From Posidonia oceanica (lineage: Eukaryota; Streptophyta; Magnoliopsida; Alismatales; Posidoniaceae): 64,000 bases of DNA. The position numbers and the translations under genes were made by a program. The stretch is taken from NCBI GenBank assembly GCA_037176725.1, contig JAZBRS010000014.1:75312501-75376500 (forward strand), written 5' to 3'. Shown here in pieces: positions 31,290 to 41,690 of the stretch; the first letter of the stretch is position 1, and each line of letters opens with the position of its first letter. The notes beneath the pieces are model-generated. The model saw nothing but the letters and a program-made list of their open reading frames with translations, ran no database searches and was not told the DNA's origin.

Positions 31290-33047
31290 GCTGACATAAC
31301 GGCCCAGCTAAAAAAAGTCAAGGCTGACATATCCATCTGGGACCTGATCCATTCTTCCCGCGAACACCGAGAGGCTTTCCTCCGTGTGTTCTAGGCCACC
31401 CATGTGCCCCAAACCATCGAGCCTTCAACTCTGGAGAATATGGTAGGCATAATCGCGGAGCCGCAGGTCATCTCTTTCTCAAGCGATGAACTGCCTTCGA
31501 TGGGGACTAACCATAATCAGCCCCTGTTCATCACGGTGCAGTTCAAAAGGATCCGCATTCCCCTTTCGCTGGTCGATAATGGGTCAGGCCTTAACATCTG
31601 TCCCCTGTGCACAGCACTGAAGCTCGGATTCAAAGCCGAGGACATCATGCCTGCTGTGAAGGGAATGACCTCTTTTGATAACACGCACCATGATTCTCTA
31701 GCGATCCTGGTTATTCCTCTTACCATTGGCCCGGTCGAATTCGATGTTGAGTTTTATGTTGTCAATTTGGAGCCTTCATTTAATCTTCTGCTTGGGTGCC
31801 CTTGGCTGCACAAGCATCAGGTGATCCCCTTGACCCTCCATCGAATGATCAAGTTTCGCTACGACGACGATGTTATCATCGTAATGGCGGAAAATTTTGA
31901 CAAGGAACCAGTCGAGGTGGTCTCTTCTGTATCCCGGCCAACTGTCCAATTTGATCCTAAGCCGTCGGATACTTTATACCGCGTTAACCGTTTTGAGCTG
32001 GTTAACTTTATCCCTCTTCTTGGGCGTGTCAGCTCTCTGGCCGTTCATTGCAACCCTTCCAAGATGGTCGAGAACGTTTGCCGCAGGTGGGGCTATGAGA
32101 AGGGAATGCCACTTGGGCGTCACGGGCAAGGGATCGCCAAGCCGGTTACTACTGAGGAATGCGAAAAGTTCCAAGGCCTGGGATATGAATGGCAACCCCG
32201 CGACGGTGAGTGCCTGAATTCAGTGAGGCGGAAGCTCGTGATCCCTCGGGACCTCACTAACTTCATCAGCGCAGGTATTCTCGACCCGAACACGAGCACA
32301 GCAACAGCCCAACCAGGACCATGCCAGAGCCCTGCACTGCCGACAGAGGAGTGGGTCTGCATAGAGGACTGTTATTCTGATGAAGAGCAACTTGGTACGG
32401 TTGTCCCAGCACAGTCCAAAGAAGAATTTCAGATCAGCCCTGCAATCTCCCGGTCAGTCTGCCTAGCCCTCCCTTGTCCTGATACAGCGGCAGATTCAGC
32501 ATGGTCTGTGTCAGAAATGATGGTTTCATCTTCCGCAGCTTCACTAGTGCCTATGACGGCCATTTCAGTAACTCCAGGATCACGAATGCCTCTACAGGCA
32601 CCAACTGCCTGTCCGCCCATGGCTGCAGCCGTGTCAGCACTGAGGTTACCTTTTCCAGGGGTGCAATCAGTCAGTTCAGGCGACGGCATGACTCAGCCCA
32701 CCTTATCAGCAGCTCCACAAATAAAGCAGGCGGCATCATCAGCCACACCGCCGTCAGCTTCAGCCGATCTAATGTTGTGGAAGCCCCCTGCCGCTACTAT
32801 AGGGAAACAACCACCATCACACATGGTTGTCGGCGCTTCATCCCTCAGAACGACCGTCCAACTCTTGGACCATCAGAAGAGTGCCTTTGCCTCCCCTCCA
32901 GCCGCAGCGCTATCCATGTCGGCACCCCTGTCAGTGGCATCTCTGACCAGCCTGTTCACCTCTCTGGTCCCTCCAGTGCCGCAGCCAGTCGTGCCAGGAG
33001 GGCAGTCAGCTAACCAGCTAGTAACAGAGCAGTGCCCAGCCCAGTGA
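31290..33047 (+). pseudogene. pro: Aspartic protease region of B with G-patch-like motif
   Basis: One frame with a TAG at about 31393 (a Gln in E1), then open from 31404 to TGA 33045. The protease fold spans about 31524-31853: VDNGSGLNIC holds the catalytic Asp (residue 58 of the 31404 frame), followed by the hydrophobic FDVEFYVV strand and LLLGCPWLHKH. Downstream, WGYEKGMPLGRHGQGI (about 32097-32147) resembles the G-patch found after protease in Tat/Ogre elements, with imperfect glycines. The rest is a Ser/Ala/Pro-rich linker. The enzyme would cleave the polyprotein during particle maturation. The protease core itself looks intact. Confidence 0.85.
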
Positions 33048-33929
33048 TATGTTTAGAAGCCAGAGCAGGCCCCGTAGGCGCAGGAACCGTTGGGCAGGAT
33101 TCTGAAGAGGTTGCTTGTGCCTATTACATCGACACACCCTCCGAAGACGAGGAAGGTGCGACTGCAGAAGTCCAGGTGGCTGACAAGCTTAAAGACTTGG
33201 AATTGCTCTTCTAGGAGCAACACGCGGTGCTTGCTGAAGACGTCGCCGAGCAACACACACTGAAGAAAGGGAAAGCCGTGGCCACGGATCCCTCCCTGCT
33301 GCAAGATCATCCCTCCGTCATGGCCTTAGAAGAAGAACTGGAGGCAGTAATCACTAGACCAAATGAGTTAATCACTTCACAGCCTGAGGATGGGTCTAGG
33401 TGGTTCGTGTAGCGCATGCCCTACACAAGCGGCACAACTGGCGACAGTGCACAGTTTCGTCGCCTAGGGAACGGTTGTCCGTCTCCAGCACTCCCTGCAA
33501 GCGCACCTGAAAACGCGGAGCCTGAGACAGTACGGACAGCAGCAGTAGCAGACAATGTAGTCCCAGTATTCCAGGCAGTCCCAGTAGTGACAGTAGTGCC
33601 AGAGCAGTCAGAACAGACAGAGCAGCCAGATCAGTCAGTGGGACCAGGGGCCATTGAAGCAGGCGTCACCCACCGAACCCACAAAAATACTCGGGTGAGT
33701 GTGACTATCCTAAGGCGTCATCCGAATCAAGAGGCAGAACCTATCCACTCCTTCGACATCACAGATCCTACATTTGAGAAGGAGATCCTCTCAGAACTTA
33801 TTGCATGTAAGGAAGAGGGGGATTTAGGCGTAGATGAGAATGATGAATCGTCGCCTGAGTTCCAGCCATATGATGACGACCCGGAAGGGCCCAACCTCCA
33901 CGTCGAGGAGGAGATGGAGGTTATCAATG
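33048..33929 (+). other. Acidic linker between protease and RT of B
   Basis: After a frameshift near 33040 the frame continues with YYIDTPSEDEEGAT and RWFV, which align with E1 (51650-51150). Two TAG codons (33212, 33411) replace Gln codons. It then has repeated Glu/Gln-rich stretches and IHSFDITDPTFEKEILSELI. No known domain. Confidence 0.6.
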
Positions 33930-34915
33930 TTGGCACAACTGAAGATGTTAGAGAGGTTCGCATCAGCGCCCTATTGCTACCCCAAGCCAGAGCAGAGTTC
34001 ATTGCATTCCTTATGGAATACGCAGACGTCTTCGCCTGGAGCTATGAAGACATGGTCGGCCTTGATGTCAAGATCGTGGTGCACAACTTGCCTTTAAATC
34101 CAGACGCGAAGCCAGTAAAGCAGAAGCCCTGAAAGTGGCGACCACAATGACTGCTCAAAATCAAGGAGGAAATCATGAAGCAGCACAGCGTTGGCTTTCC
34201 CAAGGTCGTCCTCTACCCAGAGTGGCTTGCGAATATCGTGCCAGTGCCCAAGAAGGATGACCGAGTCTGAATTTGTATTGACTATAGGGACCTGAACAAG
34301 GCGAGTCCCAAGGACGACTTCCCATTGCCTCATATCGACGTCCTAGTCGACAACACTGCAGGCCATAAGATGCTATCTTTCATGGACGGCTTCTCCGGCT
34401 ACAATCAGATCAGAATGGCGGAAGAGGACATGGAGAAGACCTCATTTACCACCCCCTGGGGAGTCTTTTGCTATCAAGTCACGCCATTTGGGCTCAAGAA
34501 TGCCGGAGCAACATACCAGAGGGCGATGACAGCCTTATTCCACGACCTCATGCACCAAGAAGTCGAGGTCTACGTGGACGACATCATTGCCAAATCTAGG
34601 GAGCCCGAAGGTCATCTTATCTGCCTCAAGAAACTCTTTGATCGCCTGAGGAAATACAAGCTTCGCCTTAACCCCAGTAAATGTGTGTTCGGGGTATCAT
34701 CCGGCAAGCTATTGGGCTATATCGTCAGCCAGAGGGGGATTGAAGTCGACCCAAGTAAGGCTAAGGCCATTGTGGATATGCCACCCCCTAAGACTGAGAA
34801 AGAAGTCAGAGGCCTGCTGGGGCGCCTGCAGTTCATCAGCCGGTTCATAGCGCAACTCACTCCTATTTGTGAACCAATCTTTAAACTCCTGAAGAAGAAT
34901 GCACGGATCAACTAG
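33930..34915 (+). pseudogene. pol: Reverse transcriptase of B
   Basis: Motifs in order: FAWSYEDM and HNLPLNPDAKPVKQK, EWLANIVPVPKKD, CIDYRDLNKASPKDDFPLPH, FMDGFSGYNQI (first catalytic Asp), PFGLKNAGATYQR, YVDD at 34571-34582 (catalytic pair), LRLNPSKCVFGV and GIEVDPSKAKAI. Three TGA codons lie between 34130 and about 34270, at positions where E1 has Arg, Trp and Trp. From 34325 to 34915 it is open and ends at a TAG that replaces a conserved Trp. It would copy the element RNA into DNA. The active-site residues survive but the N-terminal fingers are interrupted. Confidence 0.92.
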
Positions 34916-35377
34916 AGCGAGGAGTGCCAAGCCGCATTCGACAAGATTAAGCAGCTCCTGATCAAGCCTCCTGTCCTGATCTCTCCTGTGCCAGGGAGAC
35001 CACTGATTCTCTATCTTTCTACCACACAGCATTCCATGGGCGCCGTCCTGGGCCAACATGATGAGACTGGTAGAAAGGAGTGCGCCATTTACTAACTGAG
35101 CAAGAAGTTTAATGAATGCGAAGCCAGATATAGTACAATGGAGAAGATCTACCTATCCCTTGTCTGGGCTGCACAAAAACTAAGGCATTACATGATGGCG
35201 CACCCAGTTCAGCTCTTATGTCGACATGATCCAATCAAATACCTTTTTCAAAAGCCGGCTATGGTAGGCAGATGTGTTAAGTGGCAGGTGTTATTGTCAC
35301 AGTATGACATCACCTTTGTCACACAGAAATCAATGAAGGGGCAAGTGATGGCAGATCATCTAGCTGACTTCCCTTTA
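34916..35377 (+). pseudogene. pol: Decayed Ty3-type RNase H of B
   Basis: The RNase H attached to RT is recognisable by LYLSTTQHSMGAVLGQH, YYLSKKF-like sequence (with a TAA in place of Tyr near 35093), YSTMEKIYLSLVWAAQKLRHY and DPIKYLFQKP. The first catalytic Asp position of Ty3 enzymes is not Asp here. Such decay is characteristic of Tat elements, which rely on a second RNase H. The 3' part overlaps the open frame starting at 35138. Confidence 0.78.
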
Positions 35378-37195
35378 CCTGAGTACCAGCCTTTGCAAAC
35401 ACAGTTCCCTGATGAAGACATCCTGTTCGCTATGGAGGATTCAGAGCAGAAAAATCCTGAAGATGAGTCACAGTGGCATCTGTACTTCGATGGCGCAGTT
35501 AATAGAAGGGGCAGAGGCATCGGCGCTGTCCTATCAACGCCGCGGGGAGTTCTCATCCCCTTAGCAAGGAAAATGATATTCCCTTGCACCAACAATGAAG
35601 CGGAGTATGAAGCCTGCCTTCTAGGACTGCAAGTTGCACTCGAGCACGATGTGCGCAAGCTACATGTGCACGGAGATGCGATGCTGGTCATATCCCAGGT
35701 TAACGGCGACTGGAAGACTAAGGACCCTAAGCTGGTACCTTACCATGAATGCCTGCTGAAGCTGATAGGAGAGTTTGAAGACATCCGCTTCACTTACATG
35801 AATAGGGCCAAGAACGCCTATGCAGATGCTCTGGCAACCCTTGCATCTTGGCTATCCATACCCGAAGGCCGTGCAGTGGACGTATCAGTCTCTCGTGTGG
35901 AACAGCCCGCACACTGCATGACTATCGAGGAGGCGTGTCCAACAGAAGAGCTCCCCTGGTACCACGACATTAAAGTCTTCCTTGAATCCGGCAACCCTCC
36001 ACCCGGCGCCTCAGCCACAGACAAAAAAACTCTAGCGCATCTGGCATCAAAGTATGTGATAGGGGCAGGCCATTTGTATAGAAGATCCTACAACCAGATG
36101 CTCCTACGCTGCGTGAACAAGAAGGAGGCTGACACACTTATGCTCCAAGTCCATGCAGGGACCTGCGGTCCTCACATGAATGGTGTGCTGTTGACAAAGA
36201 AGATCATGCTCCAAGGTTACTTCTGGTCAACCATGGAGGCAGACTGCTGCCAATTTGTGCGCAAGTGCCACAACTGCCAGATCCATGGGAACTTCATACA
36301 CGCGCCCCTGCAAGAACTGCACAGCATGTCTTCGCCTTGGCCTTTCTCCACCTGGGGGATCGATGTCATTGGCACAATACACCCACCAGCTTCCAACGGT
36401 CATCGCTACATTCTGGTGGCGATCGACTACTTCACCAAGTGGGTGGAAGTGGCCTCCTACAAAACGGTAACTGCCGTGGCCACCGAAAAGTTTATCAGAA
36501 ATAATATCATAGCCCGGTATGGGGTCCCGCATGCTTTTGTCTCTGATAATGGCACAAACTTTATTGCCAAGAGGATCGGAGATTACCTACAAGGCTTCCA
36601 CATCAAGCATCACCGATCCTCGCCTTATAGGCCACAGATGAATGGCGCGGTAGAGTCTGCCAACAAGAACCTTGTTAAAATCATGAAAAAGATGGCAGAA
36701 ACCCACAAGGACTGGCATGACAAGCTTCCGTACGCACTCTGGGCGTACAGGACATCAATCCGAACCTCAACAGGGGCTACCCCGTATTCTCTAGTATACG
36801 GCATGGAGGCAGTGCTGCCTGTTGAAGTAGAGATCCCCTCACTACGGGTCCTACGAGAAGCCGAGCTGGAAGAAGCAGAATGGGTCGAAGACCGTCGCCT
36901 CCAATTAAACCTAATTGATGAGCATAGGCTGCAAGCCATACATCATGCTCAGTGCTACCAGAAGCGCTCGGCCAGAGCATACCTGAAGAAGGTTAGGCCC
37001 AGAAGCTTCAATCCAGGGGATATGGTCCTCCGAGCCATCCATCTCCCCGACGGCCGAGGGAAATTCCGGCCCAACAGGCGTGGCCCCTTCCTAATCAACC
37101 GGATCTTCTTCGGCGGCGCAGCAGTCCTTGAGGACATGGATCAGGTCGAGCAGTCTGAGCCGGTCAACTCATGCTACCTCAAGCAGTACTATTAG
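35138..37195 (+). CDS. pol: Pol C-terminal part of B: second RNase H and integrase (685 codons open)
   Basis: The longest intact coding stretch, in the RT frame. Residues 1-80 finish the Ty3-type RNase H. Residues 113-240 are the archaeal-type RNase H with all four acidic residues: D118 (YFDGA), E156 (NNEAEYEA), D180 (VHGD) and D230 (YAD). Residues 335-685 are integrase: zinc-binding H339, H346, C377, C380; catalytic D409 (GIDVIG), D470 (VSDNG) and E506 (AVESANK), with 35 residues between the last two. The C-terminal GPF module (RRGPFLINRIFFGGAAVL) ends in CYLKQYY. No chromodomain. The ATG at 35138 is just the first Met after the last stop; the native product would be cut from the polyprotein. 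RNase H removes template RNA and integrase inserts the cDNA in the nucleus. Confidence 0.93.
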   Translation: MEKIYLSLVWAAQKLRHYMMAHPVQLLCRHDPIKYLFQKPAMVGRCVKWQVLLSQYDITFVTQKSMKGQVMADHLADFPLPEYQPLQTQFPDEDILFAMEDSEQKNPEDESQWHLYFDGAVNRRGRGIGAVLSTPRGVLIPLARKMIFPCTNNEAEYEACLLGLQVALEHDVRKLHVHGDAMLVISQVNGDWKTKDPKLVPYHECLLKLIGEFEDIRFTYMNRAKNAYADALATLASWLSIPEGRAVDVSVSRVEQPAHCMTIEEACPTEELPWYHDIKVFLESGNPPPGASATDKKTLAHLASKYVIGAGHLYRRSYNQMLLRCVNKKEADTLMLQVHAGTCGPHMNGVLLTKKIMLQGYFWSTMEADCCQFVRKCHNCQIHGNFIHAPLQELHSMSSPWPFSTWGIDVIGTIHPPASNGHRYILVAIDYFTKWVEVASYKTVTAVATEKFIRNNIIARYGVPHAFVSDNGTNFIAKRIGDYLQGFHIKHHRSSPYRPQMNGAVESANKNLVKIMKKMAETHKDWHDKLPYALWAYRTSIRTSTGATPYSLVYGMEAVLPVEVEIPSLRVLREAELEEAEWVEDRRLQLNLIDEHRLQAIHHAQCYQKRSARAYLKKVRPRSFNPGDMVLRAIHLPDGRGKFRPNRRGPFLINRIFFGGAAVLEDMDQVEQSEPVNSCYLKQYY

Positions 37196-38906
37196 TAGCC
37201 CGCCGCCGCCTTGCACACCTTTCCCTTCATGCCTCTTGCATTCCTTCTTTCCCCTGCATTTTAGGTTAGTTTACTTTTCAGCAAGAAGTTGTAAGTGCAC
37301 TATATACATCGCTATCATAGGCCCGATGATGAAAATCGAAGATGCTTGCCTGCTCTGGAAGAAGTACCCTCTACCTCACCTGACGCTACTTCGATATCCT
37401 AACCAGTGAGGGAGCCACCATCTAAGGAGGACAGACGAAATGTCCAAACTCTTCCAAGACCTACGCCTCAAAAGGAAGAAAACAATCCTAGGATGTGAGA
37501 GAGTGTGAGCAAGACCCGCATGCCCTAGCCTAGACCCCACAGAAAACTAGAAGGCAAAGACAGGAGTTAACCCTGGAGATAGAGGTGTGTAGTACAACCT
37601 CGTCCCTCCAACTTGCCTTGGGGAGGATCCACATTCACGCCTACAAATCCACAAGCTATGCAAAGCCTAGCCCCTTCAGCCTCAGAACCAAGCACCCATT
37701 ACCTCTAAGCCTGGGACAGCAGAAGCTTGCAAAAGAAAAAAAAAGAAAGAGAAGGAAAGAAAAAGCAAAGCAGAAAAAAAAGGGAGAAAGAAAGAAAGAA
37801 GAAAGAAAGCAAAAAAAAAAAGAGAGAGCAACAATAAAGAAAAAAAAGCAACTCTAAAAAGAAAAGGCAAGCAACATGATTCTGTCCCTTAGAGAGGAAC
37901 CAGATTTGCGCCTGGGAAATACATAAATCCTATGTGGCCCAACCACTTATCCCAGCCACTACCAGACACCCATCTTCCCCCCAGGCTAGGGATAGGTGAA
38001 AATACTACACACCTATGTGGGAGCAAAAAAAAAAAAGGAGACGAGAAAAAATGGAAAGAGTAGGTGTAGCTCTTTGAGAGTTTGGCATGGAGCCCGTCCT
38101 CACTACACCACCATCCAAGCACCCATAACACCCTTTCCAGAGCGCCACCAACAGTTAGGAATCCGAGTAGAGTCTGGTGAGTCAGAGACCGCTCCTTCCT
38201 TTGCAGCAGGTATCAAGCACTTTGTACGCTGAGGGTGATAGATTTAGCATAGAGCATGTATGCATCTATTCACTATCAAATCATCCCCACCCCCTTTCCT
38301 CCCACTCTGCAAGGCTCGGCTTAGCACTAGGGCAATACTTCTGCCAAGGTAGGTTGACCGCCTCCAAGCTTCAGATCAGCTAATCACTGCCAGTCCAGCA
38401 GCCCAGAGAAGGCATCAACAGCCAGAGACAGGGCGGCCACTCCAGAGGTAGCAGGACAACCTTGGCCCCCCCTTCGGCCGTTGGGTCTGCGCAATCAGGC
38501 GCCACCCCTAACCCCTGTGTGATTTCGCTCTGGGCGGACGAAGTCTCTTTCTCGCCTGTCCCCTTTGCTCTGTACAGGACAAGGACAAGTGTGCCTCCTT
38601 TGTAACTTCGTTCCAGACAAACGAAGCCCCCTTCCCTTGTCTCCCCGCTACGCACAGACGAGGACAAGGGTGCCCTTTTGTGTGGCCTCGCCTTGTACAG
38701 GCGGTGCACCCTTTGCTTAGCTGATGTGCTTGAATTCTGTGGTCTGATTGCTAGCTGTAGTGTTTGAACTGCTTTATCAGCTTTATATGCACATCTGCTT
38801 CTCTGTCTGCCAGTGTTATGTGCCTGTACATGCTCCAGATTGATGAAACAGTTTTGGCTACAGGTACTTGAAGATTTCGCACCAGCTGTCTGCATCCTCG
38901 CCTGTC
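37196..38906 (+). other. Spacer between integrase and extra ORF of B, with purine tract
   Basis: Non-coding. 37727-37867 is almost pure A/G. The equivalent tract in E1 lies at 18296-18422. Just before the extra ORF, TTTTGGCTACAGGTACTTGA (38851) could be an acceptor; E1 has CTACAGCCTTGATAACAGGT in the same place. Confidence 0.55.
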
Positions 38907-40109
38907 ATGGGTTTCCCCACCTTGCTGACCCCAGCACATTGCTCTGAGACCCTCCGAGGATGGATTGCCATGCTCACCGAAGCTGACCGTGAAAAGCTGA
39001 GCCTGTGGGGCATCCCACCCAGACTTCTGAAAGCTGCTGATGTGGAGGTCAGCCGACACCTTTTGTGAGCTGCTGCGAGGTTCTGGAAACCAGCGCACCA
39101 CGTCTTCCGCTTTGGAAGGATGGAGTTAACACTTACACTGGAAGAGGTGCGCCGAATCTGCGGCTTCTCCGTGCTCATGGGACCTGCTGTGTTCATGAGG
39201 CGTTCTGGCTATGTTACCGTCCTGAGGCAGCTTACGGGGCTCTCTGCACAAATATGCGAGAAAAGACTGGTCTGCATCGACGGACCCGCGCCTGCCCTCC
39301 ACCTGAACTATTTTGAAGAAGTCTCCAAGAAGCGCACTGAGCTAGGAGATGAGCTGTGGCTTCGCGGCTTTGTCACCCGTTTCCTGGGCGAGCTGATTTT
39401 CAGTCATGGCCGGATGACTGTAGCTATTGAAGTTGCGGAGATCGCCCTTGCTGTGGTGACCCGCCAAATCGACCTGCCACCTGTCGTCTTGGCTGAGACG
39501 TACCGCGGACTGGACCGCATTTCGCACCGCTGCCGCCACTTTCATGGTTGCGGGGCCCTGGTACAAGTGTGGATAGCCGGACACCTGGAGGTAGACATCC
39601 TGCGCCCCCAGAAGCATGCATTTGAGATGTACTGCAGCAGCGGTGACGCCAATACCATCAAAACTGTCCGCGAGGAATACAAAAGGTTGGAACAACTGAC
39701 TGATGATGCAATAACTTGGCGTATCATCCCATCTGCGGCGGAGCCCTTCACCGTCTTCTTCGGCGCCCGCGACATGCGTCTGGTTGTCCTACCAGGGTTC
39801 ACTGAGGGCATGGAGTACCACCCCATCCGGGTTATGCGACAATTTGGTCTCCGCCAAGGAGCATTTGTTGACAGCACCGCACCAAGGCTAGTCCAGCCCT
39901 ATCCTTACAGCACAGTTGCACCCACAACGGAGTTAGCAGAGCTCCTGCGCCATGGCGTAAAATCCACAGACATTGCAGCAGCAAGGGGCTCAGGGTGTAC
40001 TCCTGAGTATCTGACTGAAGTGTAGGGGCTCTGGCCCATTGATGAGATCCCACCTGGCGCACCTCTGTTCCCTGACACTAGGAAGTCGAAGAAGGCCCAG
40101 ACTGACTAG
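38907..40109 (+). pseudogene. Extra sense ORF 3' of integrase, DUF7745/plant-mobile-domain-like (B copy)
   Basis: The frame starts at ATG 38907 (MGFPTL) and ends at TAG 40107: 1203 nt, the same length as in E1. It is interrupted by TGA at 39066 and by TAG at 40023 (Gln in E1). Motifs: HCSETLRGWIAML, RFWKPAHHVFRFGRMELTLT, LEEVRRICGFSVLMG, KRTELGDELWLRGFVTRFLG, GLDRISHRCRHFHGCG and MRQFGLRQGAFVDSTAPR, then a Lys-rich tail. By eye it matches E1 at about two thirds to three quarters of residues with no gaps. The family call rests on the HVFRF then LTxTLEE pattern. There is no signal peptide or transmembrane segment, so it is not a classical envelope. Role unknown. Confidence 0.72.
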
Positions 40110-40465
40110 GGCGTCTACATCTGCATACCCCTTTTTGAGTCTTGCTGTACTCTGTTCTGCCTGTTATAGGCATGTAATCAAGACTTTGTTAATGCAAGGG
40201 TGTTTTGTACCATGTGCTTATGTGCTTGGTTTGGCTTCCATAACATGATGCATGCATGGTCTTACAGTCATATCTTCAGCATATTTCTTCAGCCCCTCGG
40301 AGAAGGGCACTATCAGAACCTGACAGCTCAGAAACAACTATCAACACAATCAGCACCAAAGGAAGCTACAAGAAGACCTTGCTTTCCACTTGAATGCCAG
40401 AATCTCTGCAGACCAGCACCGTCAACACAGGCAAAAACTGCCAAGCGCTCCCGACTGGGCTTCCA
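40110..40465 (+). other. Non-coding stretch after the extra ORF of B
   Basis: Contains GGCATGTAATCAAGACTTTG followed by TTAATGCAAGGGTGTTTTG, conserved in E1 at the equivalent place. The rest shows no gene. Confidence 0.45.
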
Positions 40466-40650
40466 CGGGGCTAATACCCCGTAACTATCCAGCGATGAGT
40501 CTGTCAACTCATCACTGGGCTAGTAGCCCTAACTACTCGTTTGACAAGCACGTCAGCTTAGTCTATCGCTTTTTCGATGCCACGGGCACTTCGGCTGTCC
40601 CTTGGTATCCTCCCTGATACCAGGGGCATCTTTTTCCGCTGCCCCGTGAT
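40466..40650 (+). other. Double-hairpin modules of B (two copies) and conserved 3' module
   Basis: Copy 1: CGGGGCTAATACCCCG followed by GATGAGTCTGTCAACTCATC (7-bp stem). Copy 2: GGGCTAGTAGCCC followed by TTGACAAGCACGTCAG (TGAC/GTCA). Then CCACGGG...CCCTTGG and GGTATCCTCCCTGATACC. Copy 2 onward matches A (6163) and E1 (minus, 16062). Confidence 0.65.
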
Positions 40651-40735
40651 ATCACATCTCTAGCTGCATCTAGGCTGGCACGCCTAACTTTCGCGGGCTC
40701 ATCCATCTCTTTGCTCCGCTTTCGGATCTTGGTGC

Positions 40736-41690
40736 CCATCCAACCTTTGCGGCTGATGGGTCCAAAACCTATCCTTTCCGGTCGATCAGTCCGTAACTTA
40801 TCATCCAACCTTTGCGGTCGATAGGTCCGAAACCTATCCTTTCCGATCGATAAGTCCGTAACTTATCATCCAACCCTTGCGGTCGATAGGTCCGAAATCT
40901 ATCCTTTCCGGTCAATAAGTCCGAAACTTATCATCCAACCCTTGCGATCGATAGGTCCGAAACCTATCCTTTCCGGTCGATAAGTCCGTAACCTATCATC
41001 CAACCTTTGCGGTCGATGGGTCCGAAACCTATCCTTTCCGGTCGATAAGTCCAAAACTTATCATCCAACCCTTGCAGTCGATAGGTCCGAAACCTATCCT
41101 TTCCGATCGATAAGTCCGAAACTTATCATCCAACCCTTGTGGTCGATAGGTCCGAAACCTATCCTTTCCGGTCGATAAGTCCGTAACTTATCATCCAACC
41201 TTTGCGGTCGATAGGTCCGAAACCTATCCTTTTCGATCGATAAGTCTGTAACTTATCATCCAACCTTTGCGGTCGATAGGTCCGAAACCTATCCTTTCTG
41301 GTTGATAAGTCCGTAACTTATCATCCAACCTTTGCGGTCGATAGGTCCGAAACCTATCCTTTCCGGTCGATAAGTCTGAAACTTATCATCCAACCTTTGC
41401 GGTCGATAGGTCCGAAACCTATCCTTTCTGGTCGATAAGTCCGTAACTTATCATCCAACCTTTGCGGTCGATAGGTCCGAAACCTATCCTTTCCGGTCGA
41501 TAAGTCCGTAACTTATCATCCAACCTTTGCGGTCGATAGGTCCGAAACCTATCCTTTCCGGTCTATAAGTCCGTAACTTATCATCCAACCTTTGCGGTCG
41601 ATAGGTCCGAAACGTATCCTTTCCGGTCGATAAGTCCGTAACTTATCATCCAACCCTTGCGGTCGATGGGTCCGAAACCTATCCTCTGTC
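40736..41690 (+). repeat. 65-bp hairpin tandem array of B
   Basis: About 14 units of 65 bp. Each holds two perfect hairpins, GATAGGTCCGAAACCTATC (7-bp stem, 5-nt loop) and GATAAGTCCGTAACTTATC (7-bp stem, 5-nt loop), separated by CCAACCTTTGCGGTC and CTTTCCGGTC. Variation between units includes changes on both sides of a stem. The array lies 0.66 kb before the 3' LTR. Confidence 0.95.

Noticed and set aside
38907..40109. Envelope gene (errantivirus-like)
   Set aside because: Position fits, but no signal peptide, transmembrane helix or glycoprotein features; motifs fit a plant mobile domain family instead.
40736..41690. CRISPR-like array
   Set aside because: Units are continuous tandem repeats with no unique spacers, in a plant retrotransposon; no cas genes.
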